Program-made: the position numbers and the translations under genes
Assembly (NCBI GenBank): GCA_045642465.1
Contig: JAZUIY010000015.1
Location: 62,001-126,000, forward strand
Direction: 5' to 3'
Source of the DNA: RUG420 sp045642465
GTDB taxonomy: Bacteria > Bacillota > Clostridia > Oscillospirales > Acutalibacteraceae
DNA length: 64,000 nucleotides
Notes under the pieces: model-generated
What the model was told of the DNA's origin: nothing
Seen by the model: only the letters and a program-made list of their open reading frames with translations
The model's database searches: none
Part shown: in pieces, positions 52,503 through 60,983 of the stretch
Position numbering within the stretch: position 1 is the stretch's first letter
Layout of the letters: every line of letters begins with the position of its first letter

Positions 52503-53897
52503 TTAGTCGGCGTCGTGTTCTTTGTTGAATTCTTCGTCTGTCTGTACCACAATTTCTTCCTTGTGGAAGTGGTAGTACAGGTAAGCAACGCCAAGGAACA
52601 AAAGGCAAACCAGTGCGTAAATGAAGAAGGAAGCCTTGACGACGGAGCCGGAGAAGATGATGAGAGAGCCAATGATGGCCAAAACCGGAGCCACGTAACC
52701 AAGGAACTTATTCTTGATTTCGCCCTTCTTGGCAAGCTTAATAACAGCAACGTAGAGCACAATGTAAATAAGGTACAATACGCAGATGGAAATTTCGGAA
52801 ATGTCCAAGCCGGCAATGAACTCGTTCTTGCTGTTCAGAACTGCGTTGTTGATGAGCAGATAGAAAATAGAAAGTACGTATACCAGAAGGCCGGAGTTCA
52901 GTGGCATGCCGCCCAGTTTCTTGTTTTCCTTCTTGAACACGTTGGAGAATGGCATCATGTTCCGCAGTGCCAAGGAATATGGCAGACGGATGAGGCCAAG
53001 GCTAACGCCGTTTACCGTACCCAAAATGGAAATGACTACGGCAATGAGTACCAACTTGGCACCGTGGGCACCAAACAGGCCGGTGGCTGCAGTGAAGACG
53101 GAGGCGTCTTCCAAAGCCAGAACCTGATCCGGACCCAGGTAAGAAGTAATACCCAAGAAGTAAGCAATGTAAACAATCAGCACGAAAATTGGTGCAACAG
53201 AAAGGGCAATTGGAAGATTCCGCTTACTGTTTTTAATTTCGTGGCAGACGGAGGTGGATACAATCCATCCGTCAAAGGAGAAGGCCATTGGGCCGAAGGC
53301 GCCTAAGAAGCCCAGTCCTGCCATGCTCTTGGTAAGAGCCGCACCACTGGCTGCATCCATTTCAGCAACCGGGTTGCCGAAGGCCAAGCCCAAAACGGCA
53401 ATCAGTACCAATGGAATTAACTTAATAAACATAGATCCGTTTTGGAACCAGCCGCCCAAGCGGGCAGACAACGCATTTATCAAGTAGAAGAAGGTTACCA
53501 TGATAAACCCAATAATGGTATTTCGGGTAACCGAGAAGTCAGCATAGCCTAAAAGTTGGCTTACATAAATGCCGGAAGCCCAGGCAACGACTGCGTCCAA
53601 GGTCGGCAGATATAAGAAGGATTCAAACCAGCCAAACATGGTGGCTGCTCCCTTCCCTACAAAGTCTTCTGCATAGGAAACCATGCCGCCCGGTTTATCG
53701 GTACGGATGGCCAGCTGAGAAATGGTTAAAGAGCCAAATACAACCGCAATGGCGGCAACACAGAAGATAATGACACCAAGGAAGATATTGCCGTTGGCAT
53801 ATTCCAAAACATTATCTGCCTTGAAGAAAATACCAGAACCGATGACAATACCGGTAATCATGGTAATTGCCGTCAGCAAACTGTAATTTCGTTTCAT
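52503..53897 (-). CDS. APC-superfamily amino acid permease
   Basis: 464 residues with about 12 membrane helices. Seen: GIVIGSGIFFKADNVL near 16 (the unwound helix 1 motif GxG), PGGMVSYAEDFVG near 67, FSFDGWIVSTSVCHEIKNSKRNLP near 205 and a charged C-terminal tail. Most like the LAT/YfnA-type subgroup that exchanges or takes up neutral amino acids; substrate not decided. ATG 53897 is used (GGGGGAAAG site), 12 codons inside the open frame. Lies downstream of the VUT gene, separated by a terminator. Confidence 0.92.
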   Translation of the reverse strand: MKRNYSLLTAITMITGIVIGSGIFFKADNVLEYANGNIFLGVIIFCVAAIAVVFGSLTISQLAIRTDKPGGMVSYAEDFVGKGAATMFGWFESFLYLPTLDAVVAWASGIYVSQLLGYADFSVTRNTIIGFIMVTFFYLINALSARLGGWFQNGSMFIKLIPLVLIAVLGLAFGNPVAEMDAASGAALTKSMAGLGFLGAFGPMAFSFDGWIVSTSVCHEIKNSKRNLPIALSVAPIFVLIVYIAYFLGITSYLGPDQVLALEDASVFTAATGLFGAHGAKLVLIAVVISILGTVNGVSLGLIRLPYSLALRNMMPFSNVFKKENKKLGGMPLNSGLLVYVLSIFYLLINNAVLNSKNEFIAGLDISEISICVLYLIYIVLYVAVIKLAKKGEIKNKFLGYVAPVLAIIGSLIIFSGSVVKASFFIYALVCLLFLGVAYLYYHFHKEEIVVQTDEEFNKEHDAD

Positions 53898-53956
53898 GTC
53901 TTTCCCCCTCTTTACGTTTAGATACCTATCCACTTTAACAAAAACCAGCCCAAAAG

Positions 53957-53988
53957 AAAAGCCCTGACAGGGTATCTGTCGGGCTTTT
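53957..53988 (-). terminator. Terminator after the VUT transporter gene
   Basis: Minus strand: AAAAGCCCGACAG ATACC CTGTCAGGGCTTTT, one mismatch, ending in TTTTCTTTT. Confidence 0.85.
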
Positions 53989-53998
53989 TTCTATCTGT

Positions 53999-54736
53999 TT
54001 AATTTGACTTTTTTTCTAGATATTCAATGTAGTCGGATCCTACATTTTCCTTTTCCCAGTTTTTGGACATGCGGTAACCTACCGGTCCAAAAATCACCTC
54101 TGCCAAGAGTTCTACCATTGCAGTAATCAAAGAACACATCAGCACCTGGGTCCAAGTCCAACCGAAGAGGTATTTGGAAACCAAGGTGGCAAAGACAAAG
54201 TTATCTACATACTGGGCCACACCGGTGGAAAGATAGGAACGAAGGGCAAATTCTTTAAAATTGTCCTTTTTGTTCCACAGTTTGCCAATGGTATGGTTTA
54301 AAAAAGCGTTCACAGCGGAACTGATAAGCATGGCAATGGAACTGCAAACCACAATGTACCAGCTTCCGCTAAAGGTGTTATTTAAGGCAGTGTTTACGTC
54401 TATCAAACCGAAGGAATAAAATTCGCCCCAGTTGCCCGGTGCAAGACAGAGCACTTGGAACATCAGACAGGTAAACAGGTTAATTCCCACTGCCAAAGCA
54501 GAAATCTTAACCGCAGCCTTGGGACCAAACCGCTTACAGATGACATCCATACATAAGAAGGACAGCCAACTCCATGCCACACCACAGTCCAAAGCAAAAT
54601 ACTGATAGTGGAACAGTTCTCTGTTGGCCATCAAGTTCATACAAATAACCGATATGACAAACAGGGTTACCACCAAGCCGGGCACATTGCGTAGCAGCAG
54701 TTTGTAATCTTCTAGTTCTTGTTTTATTTTGTTCAT
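53999..54736 (-). CDS. VUT family transporter, queuosine-precursor type (YhhQ-like)
   Basis: 245 residues with six membrane helices. Seen: LFVISVICMNLMANRELF near 25, DCGVAWSWLSFLCMDVICKRFG near 50-71 (helix 2 motif of the family), ALNNTFSGSWYIVVCSSIAMLISSAVN near 135 and YLSTGVAQYVDNFVFATLV near 175. Known: YhhQ imports queuosine precursors such as preQ0/preQ1 for tRNA modification. The protein is longer at the N-terminus than E. coli YhhQ. It starts 159 bases after the ppdK stop behind a folded leader with a terminator, which suggests control by attenuation. Confidence 0.85.
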   Translation of the reverse strand: MNKIKQELEDYKLLLRNVPGLVVTLFVISVICMNLMANRELFHYQYFALDCGVAWSWLSFLCMDVICKRFGPKAAVKISALAVGINLFTCLMFQVLCLAPGNWGEFYSFGLIDVNTALNNTFSGSWYIVVCSSIAMLISSAVNAFLNHTIGKLWNKKDNFKEFALRSYLSTGVAQYVDNFVFATLVSKYLFGWTWTQVLMCSLITAMVELLAEVIFGPVGYRMSKNWEKENVGSDYIEYLEKKSN

Positions 54737-54894
54737 GTTTCTCTCCCCGAAAGGGGCTCAGAAAAAAAGACCCTGCATTTTTGCAGGGTCTTTGTCTATT
54801 CAGATGGGTGGCATAAAGCCACAGAATAGTGAGAGCCCTGGTTTTGTTTTACGACAGGATGGTGCAAACGAACTGTCGTTTCCCCTAAGTAAAA
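54737..54894 (-). other. Structured leader between ppdK and the VUT gene
   Basis: Minus-strand RNA folds: ACGACAG/CTGTCGT, CTATTC...GAATAG enclosing GTGGC/GCCAC, the terminator 54793-54762, and CCCC/GGGG holding the ribosome binding site GGGGAGAG. CAGGGCTCTC (54840-54831) can instead pair with the terminator arm (CCCTG), with GAGCCC (54759-54754) or with the binding site (GAGAG). This looks like a switchable leader; it does not match preQ1-I or preQ1-II consensus as far as I can see. Confidence 0.55.
54762..54793 (-). terminator. Terminator in the ppdK-VUT gap
   Basis: AAAGACCCTGCA AAAA TGCAGGGTCTTT then TTTT. It can end ppdK transcripts and may attenuate the VUT gene. Confidence 0.9.
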
Positions 54895-57537
54895 TTACTT
54901 GCGTGGGTTGTTAATTGCAGCCTGAGCAGCAGCCAGACGAGCAATTGGAACACGGAATGGGGAGCAAGATACGTAGTCAAGGCCAATGTCGTGGCAGAAT
55001 TCTACGGATGTTGGGTCACCACCGTGTTCACCGCAGATACCGCAGTGAAGGTCAGCGTTAACTGGCTTACCAAGTTCAAGAGCCATCTTCATGAGCTTAC
55101 CAACGCCGTTCTGGTCGAGCTTAGCGAATGGGTCGTTTTCGAAGATCTTAGCATCATAGTAAGCATCCAGGAACTTACCAGCGTCGTCACGGGAGAAGCC
55201 GTAAGCCATCTGGGTAAGGTCGTTGGTACCGAAGCAGAAGAAGTCTGCGTTAGCAGCAATTTCGTCAGCGGTAAGAGCTGCACGAGGGATTTCAATCATG
55301 GTACCTACTTCGTACTTAAGGTCAGCGCCTGCAGCAGCGATTTCAGCGTCAGCAGTCTTAACAACAACGTCCTTAACGTACTTGAGTTCCTTCACGTCGC
55401 CAACCAGTGGGATCATGATTTCCGGCTTAACGTTCCAGTCAGCATGAGCCTTCTGTACGTTGATAGCAGCGCGGATAACAGCCTTGGTCTGCATAGCAGC
55501 GATTTCAGGATAGGTTACTGCAAGACGGCAGCCACGGTGACCCATCATTGGGTTGAATTCGTGGAGGCCGGTGATGATAGCCTTAATGTCTTCTACGGAT
55601 TTGCCCTGAGCGTCTGCAAGAGCCTTAATGTCAGCTTCTTCAGTCGGAACGAATTCGTGAAGAGGTGGGTCTAAGAAACGGATGGTAACTGGGTTACCTT
55701 CCAGAGCTTCGTAAAGAGCTTCGAAGTCGCCCTGCTGATAAGGAAGAATCTTATCAAGAGCTGCTTCTCTTTCTTCTACGGTGTCAGAGCAGATCATTTC
55801 ACGGAATGCTGCAATTCTGTCAGCTTCGAAGAACATGTGTTCGGTACGGCAGAGGCCGATACCTTCAGCGCCAAGTTCTCTTGCCTTCTTAGCATCAGCA
55901 GGAGTATCAGCGTTGGTACGAACCTTCAACTGACGATACTTGTCAGCCCAGCCCATTACACGGCCGAATTCACCAGCAATAGTAGCGTCTACAGTAGCAA
56001 TGAGGCCCTGATAGATGTTACCGGTGGTACCGTCGATGGAGATTGGGTCGCCTTCGTTGAAGGTAACACCAGCAAGAGTGAAGGTCTTGTTGTCTTCATC
56101 CATGTTGATGTCGCCACAACCGGATACGCAGCAAGTACCCATACCACGAGCAACTACTGCAGCGTGAGAGGTCATACCACCACGTACGGTGAGGATACCC
56201 TGAGCGGACTTCATACCAGTAATGTCTTCTGGGGAAGTTTCCAAACGAACGAGAACTACCTTTTCACCACGAGCTGCCCATTCGGTAGCATCGTCAGCGG
56301 TGAATACAACCTTACCACAAGCAGCACCTGGGGAAGCGCCAAGGCCCTTACCAAGTGGAGTGGCAGCCTTCAGAGCAGCAGCGTCGAACTGTGGGTGAAG
56401 GAGGGTGTCAAGGTTACGTGGGTCAATCATCAGAACAGCTTCCTGTTCCGTCTTATGGCCTTCGTCTACGAGGTCACAAGCAATCTTAAGAGCAGCAGGA
56501 GCAGTTCTCTTACCGTTACGGCACTGAAGCATGTAGAGCTTCTTGTTTTCTACGGTAAATTCCATATCCTGCATGTCGTGATAGTGGTTTTCAAGAGTGT
56601 CGCAAACCTTGAGGAATTCAGCGTATGCTTCTGGGAATTCTTTTTCCATCTGAGCAATTGGCATTGGAGTACGTACACCGGCTACTACGTCTTCACCCTG
56701 TGCGTTAATGAGGAATTCGCCCATCAGTTTGTTTTCACCGGTAGCAGGGTCACGAGTGAATGCTACGCCGGTGCCGGATTCGTTATTCAGGTTACCGAAT
56801 ACCATTGGCATTACGTTAACAGCGGTACCCCAAGAATATGGGATGTCGTTGTCACGACGGTAAACGTTTGCACGTGGGTTGTCCCAAGAACGGAATACAG
56901 CTTCTACAGCAAGCTTCAGCTGAGTAACAGGGTCAGATGGGAAGTCTTCGCCAAGCTGGTTCTTGTATTCTGCCTTAAACTGTTCAGCCAGAGTCTTAAG
57001 GTCAGCAGCGGTGAGTTCAACGTCGAACTTAACGCCCTTAGCTTCCTTCATCTGGTCAATCAGCTGTTCAAAGTATTTCTTACCAACTTCCATTACAACG
57101 TCGGAGAACATCTGAATGAAACGTCTGTAAGAGTCATATACGAAACGTTCGAATGCTGGGTCTGGGTTACCAGCAATCATGGATGCTACTACTTCGTCAT
57201 TCAAACCAAGGTTCAGGATGGTATCCATCATACCTGGCATGGATGCGCGAGCACCGGAACGTACGGAAACGAGAAGAGGATTGGTGTTGTCGCCAAACTT
57301 CTTACCGTTGATTTCTTCCATTTTCTTAACGCCATCAAGGATCTGGCCCATGATTTCGTCGTTAATCTGACGGCCATCTTCGTAGTACTGAGTACAAGCT
57401 TCAGTAGTTACGGTGAAGCCCTGAGGTACAGGGAGACCGATCTGTGTCATCTCGGCAAGGTTAGCACCCTTACCACCGAGAAGGTTTCTCATGGTCATGT
57501 CGCCTTCGCTAAACATATAAACCCATTTGTTTGCCAT
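54895..57537 (-). CDS. ppdK: Pyruvate, phosphate dikinase
   Basis: Interconverts pyruvate + ATP + Pi and PEP + AMP + PPi; in anaerobes it often serves pyrophosphate-linked glycolysis or gluconeogenesis. Seen in 880 residues: nucleotide domain with GGKGANLAEMTQIGLPVPQGF near 21 and SVRSGARASMPGMMDTILNLG near 88, swivelling His domain TVRGGMTSHAAVVARGMG near 450 (phospho-His), and the PEP domain with GTNDLTQMAYGFSRDD near 768 and HCGICGEHGGDP near 832 (catalytic Cys). ATG 57537 follows GGAGGT. Strong codon bias. Own promoter. Confidence 0.97.
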   Translation of the reverse strand: MANKWVYMFSEGDMTMRNLLGGKGANLAEMTQIGLPVPQGFTVTTEACTQYYEDGRQINDEIMGQILDGVKKMEEINGKKFGDNTNPLLVSVRSGARASMPGMMDTILNLGLNDEVVASMIAGNPDPAFERFVYDSYRRFIQMFSDVVMEVGKKYFEQLIDQMKEAKGVKFDVELTAADLKTLAEQFKAEYKNQLGEDFPSDPVTQLKLAVEAVFRSWDNPRANVYRRDNDIPYSWGTAVNVMPMVFGNLNNESGTGVAFTRDPATGENKLMGEFLINAQGEDVVAGVRTPMPIAQMEKEFPEAYAEFLKVCDTLENHYHDMQDMEFTVENKKLYMLQCRNGKRTAPAALKIACDLVDEGHKTEQEAVLMIDPRNLDTLLHPQFDAAALKAATPLGKGLGASPGAACGKVVFTADDATEWAARGEKVVLVRLETSPEDITGMKSAQGILTVRGGMTSHAAVVARGMGTCCVSGCGDINMDEDNKTFTLAGVTFNEGDPISIDGTTGNIYQGLIATVDATIAGEFGRVMGWADKYRQLKVRTNADTPADAKKARELGAEGIGLCRTEHMFFEADRIAAFREMICSDTVEEREAALDKILPYQQGDFEALYEALEGNPVTIRFLDPPLHEFVPTEEADIKALADAQGKSVEDIKAIITGLHEFNPMMGHRGCRLAVTYPEIAAMQTKAVIRAAINVQKAHADWNVKPEIMIPLVGDVKELKYVKDVVVKTADAEIAAAGADLKYEVGTMIEIPRAALTADEIAANADFFCFGTNDLTQMAYGFSRDDAGKFLDAYYDAKIFENDPFAKLDQNGVGKLMKMALELGKPVNADLHCGICGEHGGDPTSVEFCHDIGLDYVSCSPFRVPIARLAAAQAAINNPRK

Positions 57538-57584
57538 GTGTGTTACCTCCAAAAAACTTATAATAATATTCGGATACGCGTGCG

Positions 57585-57614
57585 ATTATATCACAAGAAA
57601 AAGCCCCTATACAA
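57585..57614 (-). promoter_or_regulatory. Promoter for ppdK
   Basis: Minus-strand TTGTAT (57614-57609), 18-bp spacer, TATAAT (57590-57585). Confidence 0.75.
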
Positions 57615-57776
57615 TATAAAAAGAGCCATAGTATGGGATTTTGGCACTTTATACGTAAACGACCAAAAAAACCTCTTTTTCTTTGTTATTTTTTCGACGT
57701 TTGTCCATGAAAAACCTTTCTTTTCCCCCTTCTTTGGGCGATGTAAGATTTCCGAAAAACTTTACCCTTTTCTCTG

Positions 57777-57805
57777 TTGACAGGGATTAACCCCTTTGTT
57801 ATAAT
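57777..57805 (+). promoter_or_regulatory. Perfect consensus promoter for tRNA-Pro
   Basis: TTGACA (57777-57782), 17-bp spacer, TATAAT (57800-57805): both hexamers match the sigma-A consensus exactly. Confidence 0.93.
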
Positions 57806-57817
57806 AACTTTCGCTAT

Positions 57818-57894
57818 CGAGGCGTGGCGAAGTTTGGTATCGCGCTTGGTTTGGGACCAAGATGCCGCTGGTTCGAGTCCAGTCGCCTCGACCA
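57818..57894 (+). tRNA. tRNA-Pro (UGG)
   Basis: 77 bases. Acceptor stem CGAGGCG/CGCCTCG, anticodon arm CTTGG-TTTGGGA-CCAAG with anticodon TGG, T arm CTGG-TTCGAGT-CCAG, discriminator A and encoded CCA. UGG can read all proline codons if modified. Single-gene unit with perfect promoter and terminator. Confidence 0.97.
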
Positions 57895-57896
57895 TT

Positions 57897-57926
57897 AGAG
57901 ACACCTTTTTAGGTGTCTCTTTTTCT
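57897..57926 (+). terminator. Terminator after tRNA-Pro
   Basis: AGAGACACCT TTTT AGGTGTCTCT TTTTC. Confidence 0.93.
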
Positions 57927-57980
57927 ATTTCTGTTGTATAATCTTTGATGGAATCAATCGGATTAAAGGGGGAAAATGAT

Positions 57981-58958
57981 TTGAAACCATCTGTTTATAT
58001 TCGCGGTAAAATCGGTACCTGCTGGTACAATTTCACAGAGTGCTTTGCTTACATTGCACTGCATCGCCCAACACCAAAAGAATTGGAATACAACGGCAAG
58101 CTGAAATACGGCGAAGGCATGCACCGCTTTGTTAACACCTGCACCCGCAAGGACTTGAAAGACAAGAAGCAGCCTCTGTTCATTTACATTCATGGCGGCG
58201 GCTGGGTTTCCGGCATTACCAAAATGAGAGACACCTACATTGCCAACTGGGCAAAGCAGGGCTTCTTCACCGCATCTATCGGCTATTCTTATGCTCCGGC
58301 AGAGACTTATCCGGTTCCGCTGCAGGATGTTTTTGACGGATTAGACTATATTTACGACCATGCTGACGAATGGAACGTAGACACTTCCAACGTGGTTATT
58401 TCCGGGGAATCTGCCGGCGGTTATTACATCATGTACGCCGCTGCCGTTGCCAAGGATAAGAGCCTGCTGGAAAAAGCCGGCCTCCACTTCCGCCATGCGG
58501 ATGACTTTAACGTGGACGTCATTGTAGACCACTGTGGTTGTTACAACCTTCCTGCCCTGCTGGATGAAAACAAACAGCAGTCCAACTTCCCAGACATGAA
58601 AATGTTCGTTACTTCTTTCCTGGGAATGGACGCAGAAGAAGCCAAGGCTTGGTTGCAAACACCGGAAGGACAACTGTCCTATCCGCATCCAACCGCCGAC
58701 TTCCCACCAATGTTTGTCATCCGCTGCTGCAGAGACTGGCTCCGCTACGAAGCTATGGACTTAATGGAAGAATTGGAACGCCTTGGCGTACCATACGGCT
58801 CCTTTGAAGGCACCGGCATCATTGGCAACCATGCTTGGTCCATTGCCACTATTGTGGAAAAGGGCAGACAGTGCCTGCGGGAAAGCTTTGACTTCGCTTT
58901 GCCATACCTGCCAAAGTACTTTGAAAAGGCTGGCAATGAATGGCAGTTTATTGGCTAA
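57981..58958 (+). CDS. Alpha/beta hydrolase, HSL-like (carboxylesterase type)
   Basis: 325 residues. Seen: IYIHGGGWVSG near 74 (oxyanion-hole HGGG), ISGESAGGYY near 143 (nucleophile Ser), and GNHAWSI near 287 (His). Start: the frame opens at TTG 57945, but AAAGGGGG at 57965-57972 is correctly placed for TTG 57981, whose product starts LKPSVYIRG. Substrate unknown; small esters or xenobiotics are typical for the family. Stands alone after the tRNA, with TATAAT at 57937-57942 as possible -10. Confidence 0.88.
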   Translation: MKPSVYIRGKIGTCWYNFTECFAYIALHRPTPKELEYNGKLKYGEGMHRFVNTCTRKDLKDKKQPLFIYIHGGGWVSGITKMRDTYIANWAKQGFFTASIGYSYAPAETYPVPLQDVFDGLDYIYDHADEWNVDTSNVVISGESAGGYYIMYAAAVAKDKSLLEKAGLHFRHADDFNVDVIVDHCGCYNLPALLDENKQQSNFPDMKMFVTSFLGMDAEEAKAWLQTPEGQLSYPHPTADFPPMFVIRCCRDWLRYEAMDLMEELERLGVPYGSFEGTGIIGNHAWSIATIVEKGRQCLRESFDFALPYLPKYFEKAGNEWQFIG

Positions 58959-58992
58959 AGAAGCCGCTACATCGCCTCATAAAAGCAAAAAG

Positions 58993-59028
58993 AAAAGACC
59001 ACTTTGGAATCCAAAGCGGTCTTTTTTT
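58993..59028. terminator. Bidirectional terminator
   Basis: AAAAGACCACTTTGG AAT CCAAAGCGGTCTTTTTTT, one mismatch, between convergent genes. Confidence 0.9.
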
Positions 59029-59034
59029 CTGTGT

Positions 59035-60213
59035 TTACTTGCTCTGCTTTACATAAGCGTCCGGATGGTCGTATTCGCCGTATTCGCAGCCAATGTGTCC
59101 TGCATGCATGTCGTCAATGAGTTTGAAGCCAAAGAGGGTTCTCTTATAAAGTTTCAAGTCACCGTAACCGCAGCCGCAGTTCCAAAGTCTCTGATGACGG
59201 AGCTTGCCGTCTGGGGATTCATACTTAATGAGAAGCATGTCTTCCTTCTTGCAGCGGATGTCGGTAATGAGTCGGCCTTTGATGGTCTTCTGGTCTACGT
59301 GCCATACAATTTCGTCATCGGTTTCATAGCCTTCGAATTCTGTCTGGGACAGGGTCCAAAGTTTGGAGAAGTTGAATTCATATGGTTTGCCTTCATAGTA
59401 GAAGCCACCGAGGAGTTTTCTAGGAAGAGAAATGCCGAATACCTTTGGCTTGCCGCCGCCGATATCAAATACGGAGTTTTCTAACTTCTTACCGGTAATG
59501 TTGGAGGTAAGGTCGTTGGAAGAAAGCCATACCCAAGGGGTGGTGAAGTTGGAACCCCAGTTCTTATCAGCATAACCGTAAGATTTTTCAGGGATTACGT
59601 CGTATACGTCACCGTCAATAACAATGGTACCTTCGTACTTGGACTTCATACCTTCTGCATGCCAGTACATTTCAAAGGCGTTGAGTCTTCTCATAAGCCA
59701 GCTGGTACCGTAACCTACATTAAAGGCAATGTCCTTGTTAATCTTGATGTCCCAGGACATGGTGCCTGCGTCACAAATCCATTCTGGATGTGCTGCTGCT
59801 TCTTCTTCGGTAATGGATACGCTGCCGCGAAGTGCATATTCGTCTGCGTAGCAGTCAGCAGCACTTACGCTGTAAGGTGCATTGTAGTGAATCTTAACGT
59901 CCTTCCATGGGAAGAATCTGTGGAGCTGCTTTTTCTTGTCTTTGCCCCAGCAGCCAACGTTAACCATTAAGTAGGATGGCTTCTTGCCTTTTGCCAAATT
60001 TTCCGGGAGCTGGCCAAATACCGGCTCTTCTTCAGCTAAGGCTGGGTTACATACAAAAAACTCAATGTAAAATGGCTTTTCTTTGCCGGTTTCACGGTTC
60101 ACTGCGGTGAATGAATGCCACCACCAGTCGTAGCCTTGCTTCTTGAAGCTGCCGCGAAGCATGCATTCATTACAGTTTTGATCTTTTACGGAAAAATCTT
60201 TTTTAATGCTCAT
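59035..60213 (-). CDS. Tocopherol-cyclase/AttH-like lipocalin-fold protein
   Basis: 392 residues. Seen: two beta-rich halves; HSFTAVNRETGKEKPFYIEFFV near 33, PYSVSAADCYADEYALRGSVSI near 113 and the family mark SYGYADKNWGSNFTTPWVWL near 211-230 (the EKNWG-type site of tocopherol cyclase and CrtC/AttH relatives). No signal peptide or membrane helix, and Cys are scattered (CNECMLRG near 14, CGCGYGD near 346). Known members act on, or bind, hydrophobic ring or isoprenoid compounds. No quinone or carotenoid genes adjoin, so the ligand is unknown. Monocistronic. Confidence 0.72.
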   Translation of the reverse strand: MSIKKDFSVKDQNCNECMLRGSFKKQGYDWWWHSFTAVNRETGKEKPFYIEFFVCNPALAEEEPVFGQLPENLAKGKKPSYLMVNVGCWGKDKKKQLHRFFPWKDVKIHYNAPYSVSAADCYADEYALRGSVSITEEEAAAHPEWICDAGTMSWDIKINKDIAFNVGYGTSWLMRRLNAFEMYWHAEGMKSKYEGTIVIDGDVYDVIPEKSYGYADKNWGSNFTTPWVWLSSNDLTSNITGKKLENSVFDIGGGKPKVFGISLPRKLLGGFYYEGKPYEFNFSKLWTLSQTEFEGYETDDEIVWHVDQKTIKGRLITDIRCKKEDMLLIKYESPDGKLRHQRLWNCGCGYGDLKLYKRTLFGFKLIDDMHAGHIGCEYGEYDHPDAYVKQSK

Positions 60214-60419
60214 GGGGAATCTCCTTTCAATTTAAACTTTGCTACCTCCATTATCCCTTTTTCGTATAGGAAAAGATATTCGCTCTTTTGTAAAATTTCT
60301 AGAACGGTTGTTGTAGATTTTGACAGTTGGTTCAGAATGTCTTAAGCCTATGCTATGTTGTTTTCCCTGTTTTATGTGTGGTAACATAAGAGAGATCTTT
60401 GGGAAAAGGACGTGTCGTT

Positions 60420-60980
60420 TTGAACATTAATTCCACTATATATACGCAAAAACCGACGGATGAGCGAATCCCACAGGAGCTTTCCATTTATGACAAATTG
60501 GAAGAACTGGGCATTTCCTATGAACGGGTAGATCATGACCATGCCAACACCATGGAGGACTGCCTTCAGATTGAGGAAGTGCTGGGCGCCAAAATCTGCA
60601 AAAATTTGTTTTTGACCAACCGTCAACAAACCGATTTCTACCTTTTGTTGATGCCGGGTGACAAGCCGTTTAAAACCAAGTTTTTAACCTCTCAGTTAGG
60701 CTGCGCCCGTCTGTCCTTCGGCAACGAAGACTTTATGCAGGAATTCCTGCAGACGGTACCCGGTTCTTGCTCCGCTTTGGAACTGATGTTTGACACGGAA
60801 AACCGGGTCCGCCTGGTCATTGATAAGGATTTGCTGAAGGACGACTACATCAGCGGTCACCCTGGCATTTCCACTTCTACCGTAAAACTCACCAAGGAAG
60901 ACATGCTGAAATTTGTCTCTGCCGTAGGCCATGAACCAACTTACGTTGATTTGCCTGACCCACGGTTTATTGAGGAATAA
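60420..60980 (+). CDS. YbaK/ProX-family prolyl-tRNA editing protein
   Basis: Free-standing editing domain that removes wrong amino acids from tRNA-Pro (or related). Seen in 186 residues: YDKLEELGISYERVDHDHANTME near 19-41, ICKNLFLTNRQQTDFYLLLMPG near 57-78 with the conserved Lys, and GSCSALELMFD near 115. Start: TTG 60420 after AAAGGAC; the frame opens at 60399. The exact subgroup (ProXp-ala, YbaK or other) is not decided. The phosphatase gene follows 3 bp later, so they are co-transcribed. Confidence 0.88.
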   Translation: MNINSTIYTQKPTDERIPQELSIYDKLEELGISYERVDHDHANTMEDCLQIEEVLGAKICKNLFLTNRQQTDFYLLLMPGDKPFKTKFLTSQLGCARLSFGNEDFMQEFLQTVPGSCSALELMFDTENRVRLVIDKDLLKDDYISGHPGISTSTVKLTKEDMLKFVSAVGHEPTYVDLPDPRFIEE

Positions 60981-60983
60981 ACC

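Noticed and set aside
54729..54914. Small plus-strand frame in the ppdK-VUT gap
   Set aside because: It starts within the start of the VUT gene, crosses a terminator, and no promoter or binding site is seen.
55837..57780. 647-codon open frame opposite ppdK
   Set aside because: It mirrors the ppdK gene, lacks a ribosome binding site and has a low-complexity, Ser/Val/Phe-rich translation. Strong codon bias in ppdK leaves the opposite strand free of stops.
57686..57904. 72-codon frame antisense to tRNA-Pro
   Set aside because: The ATGLEPAASWSQTK-like text is the well-known false protein produced by translating the back of a tRNA gene.
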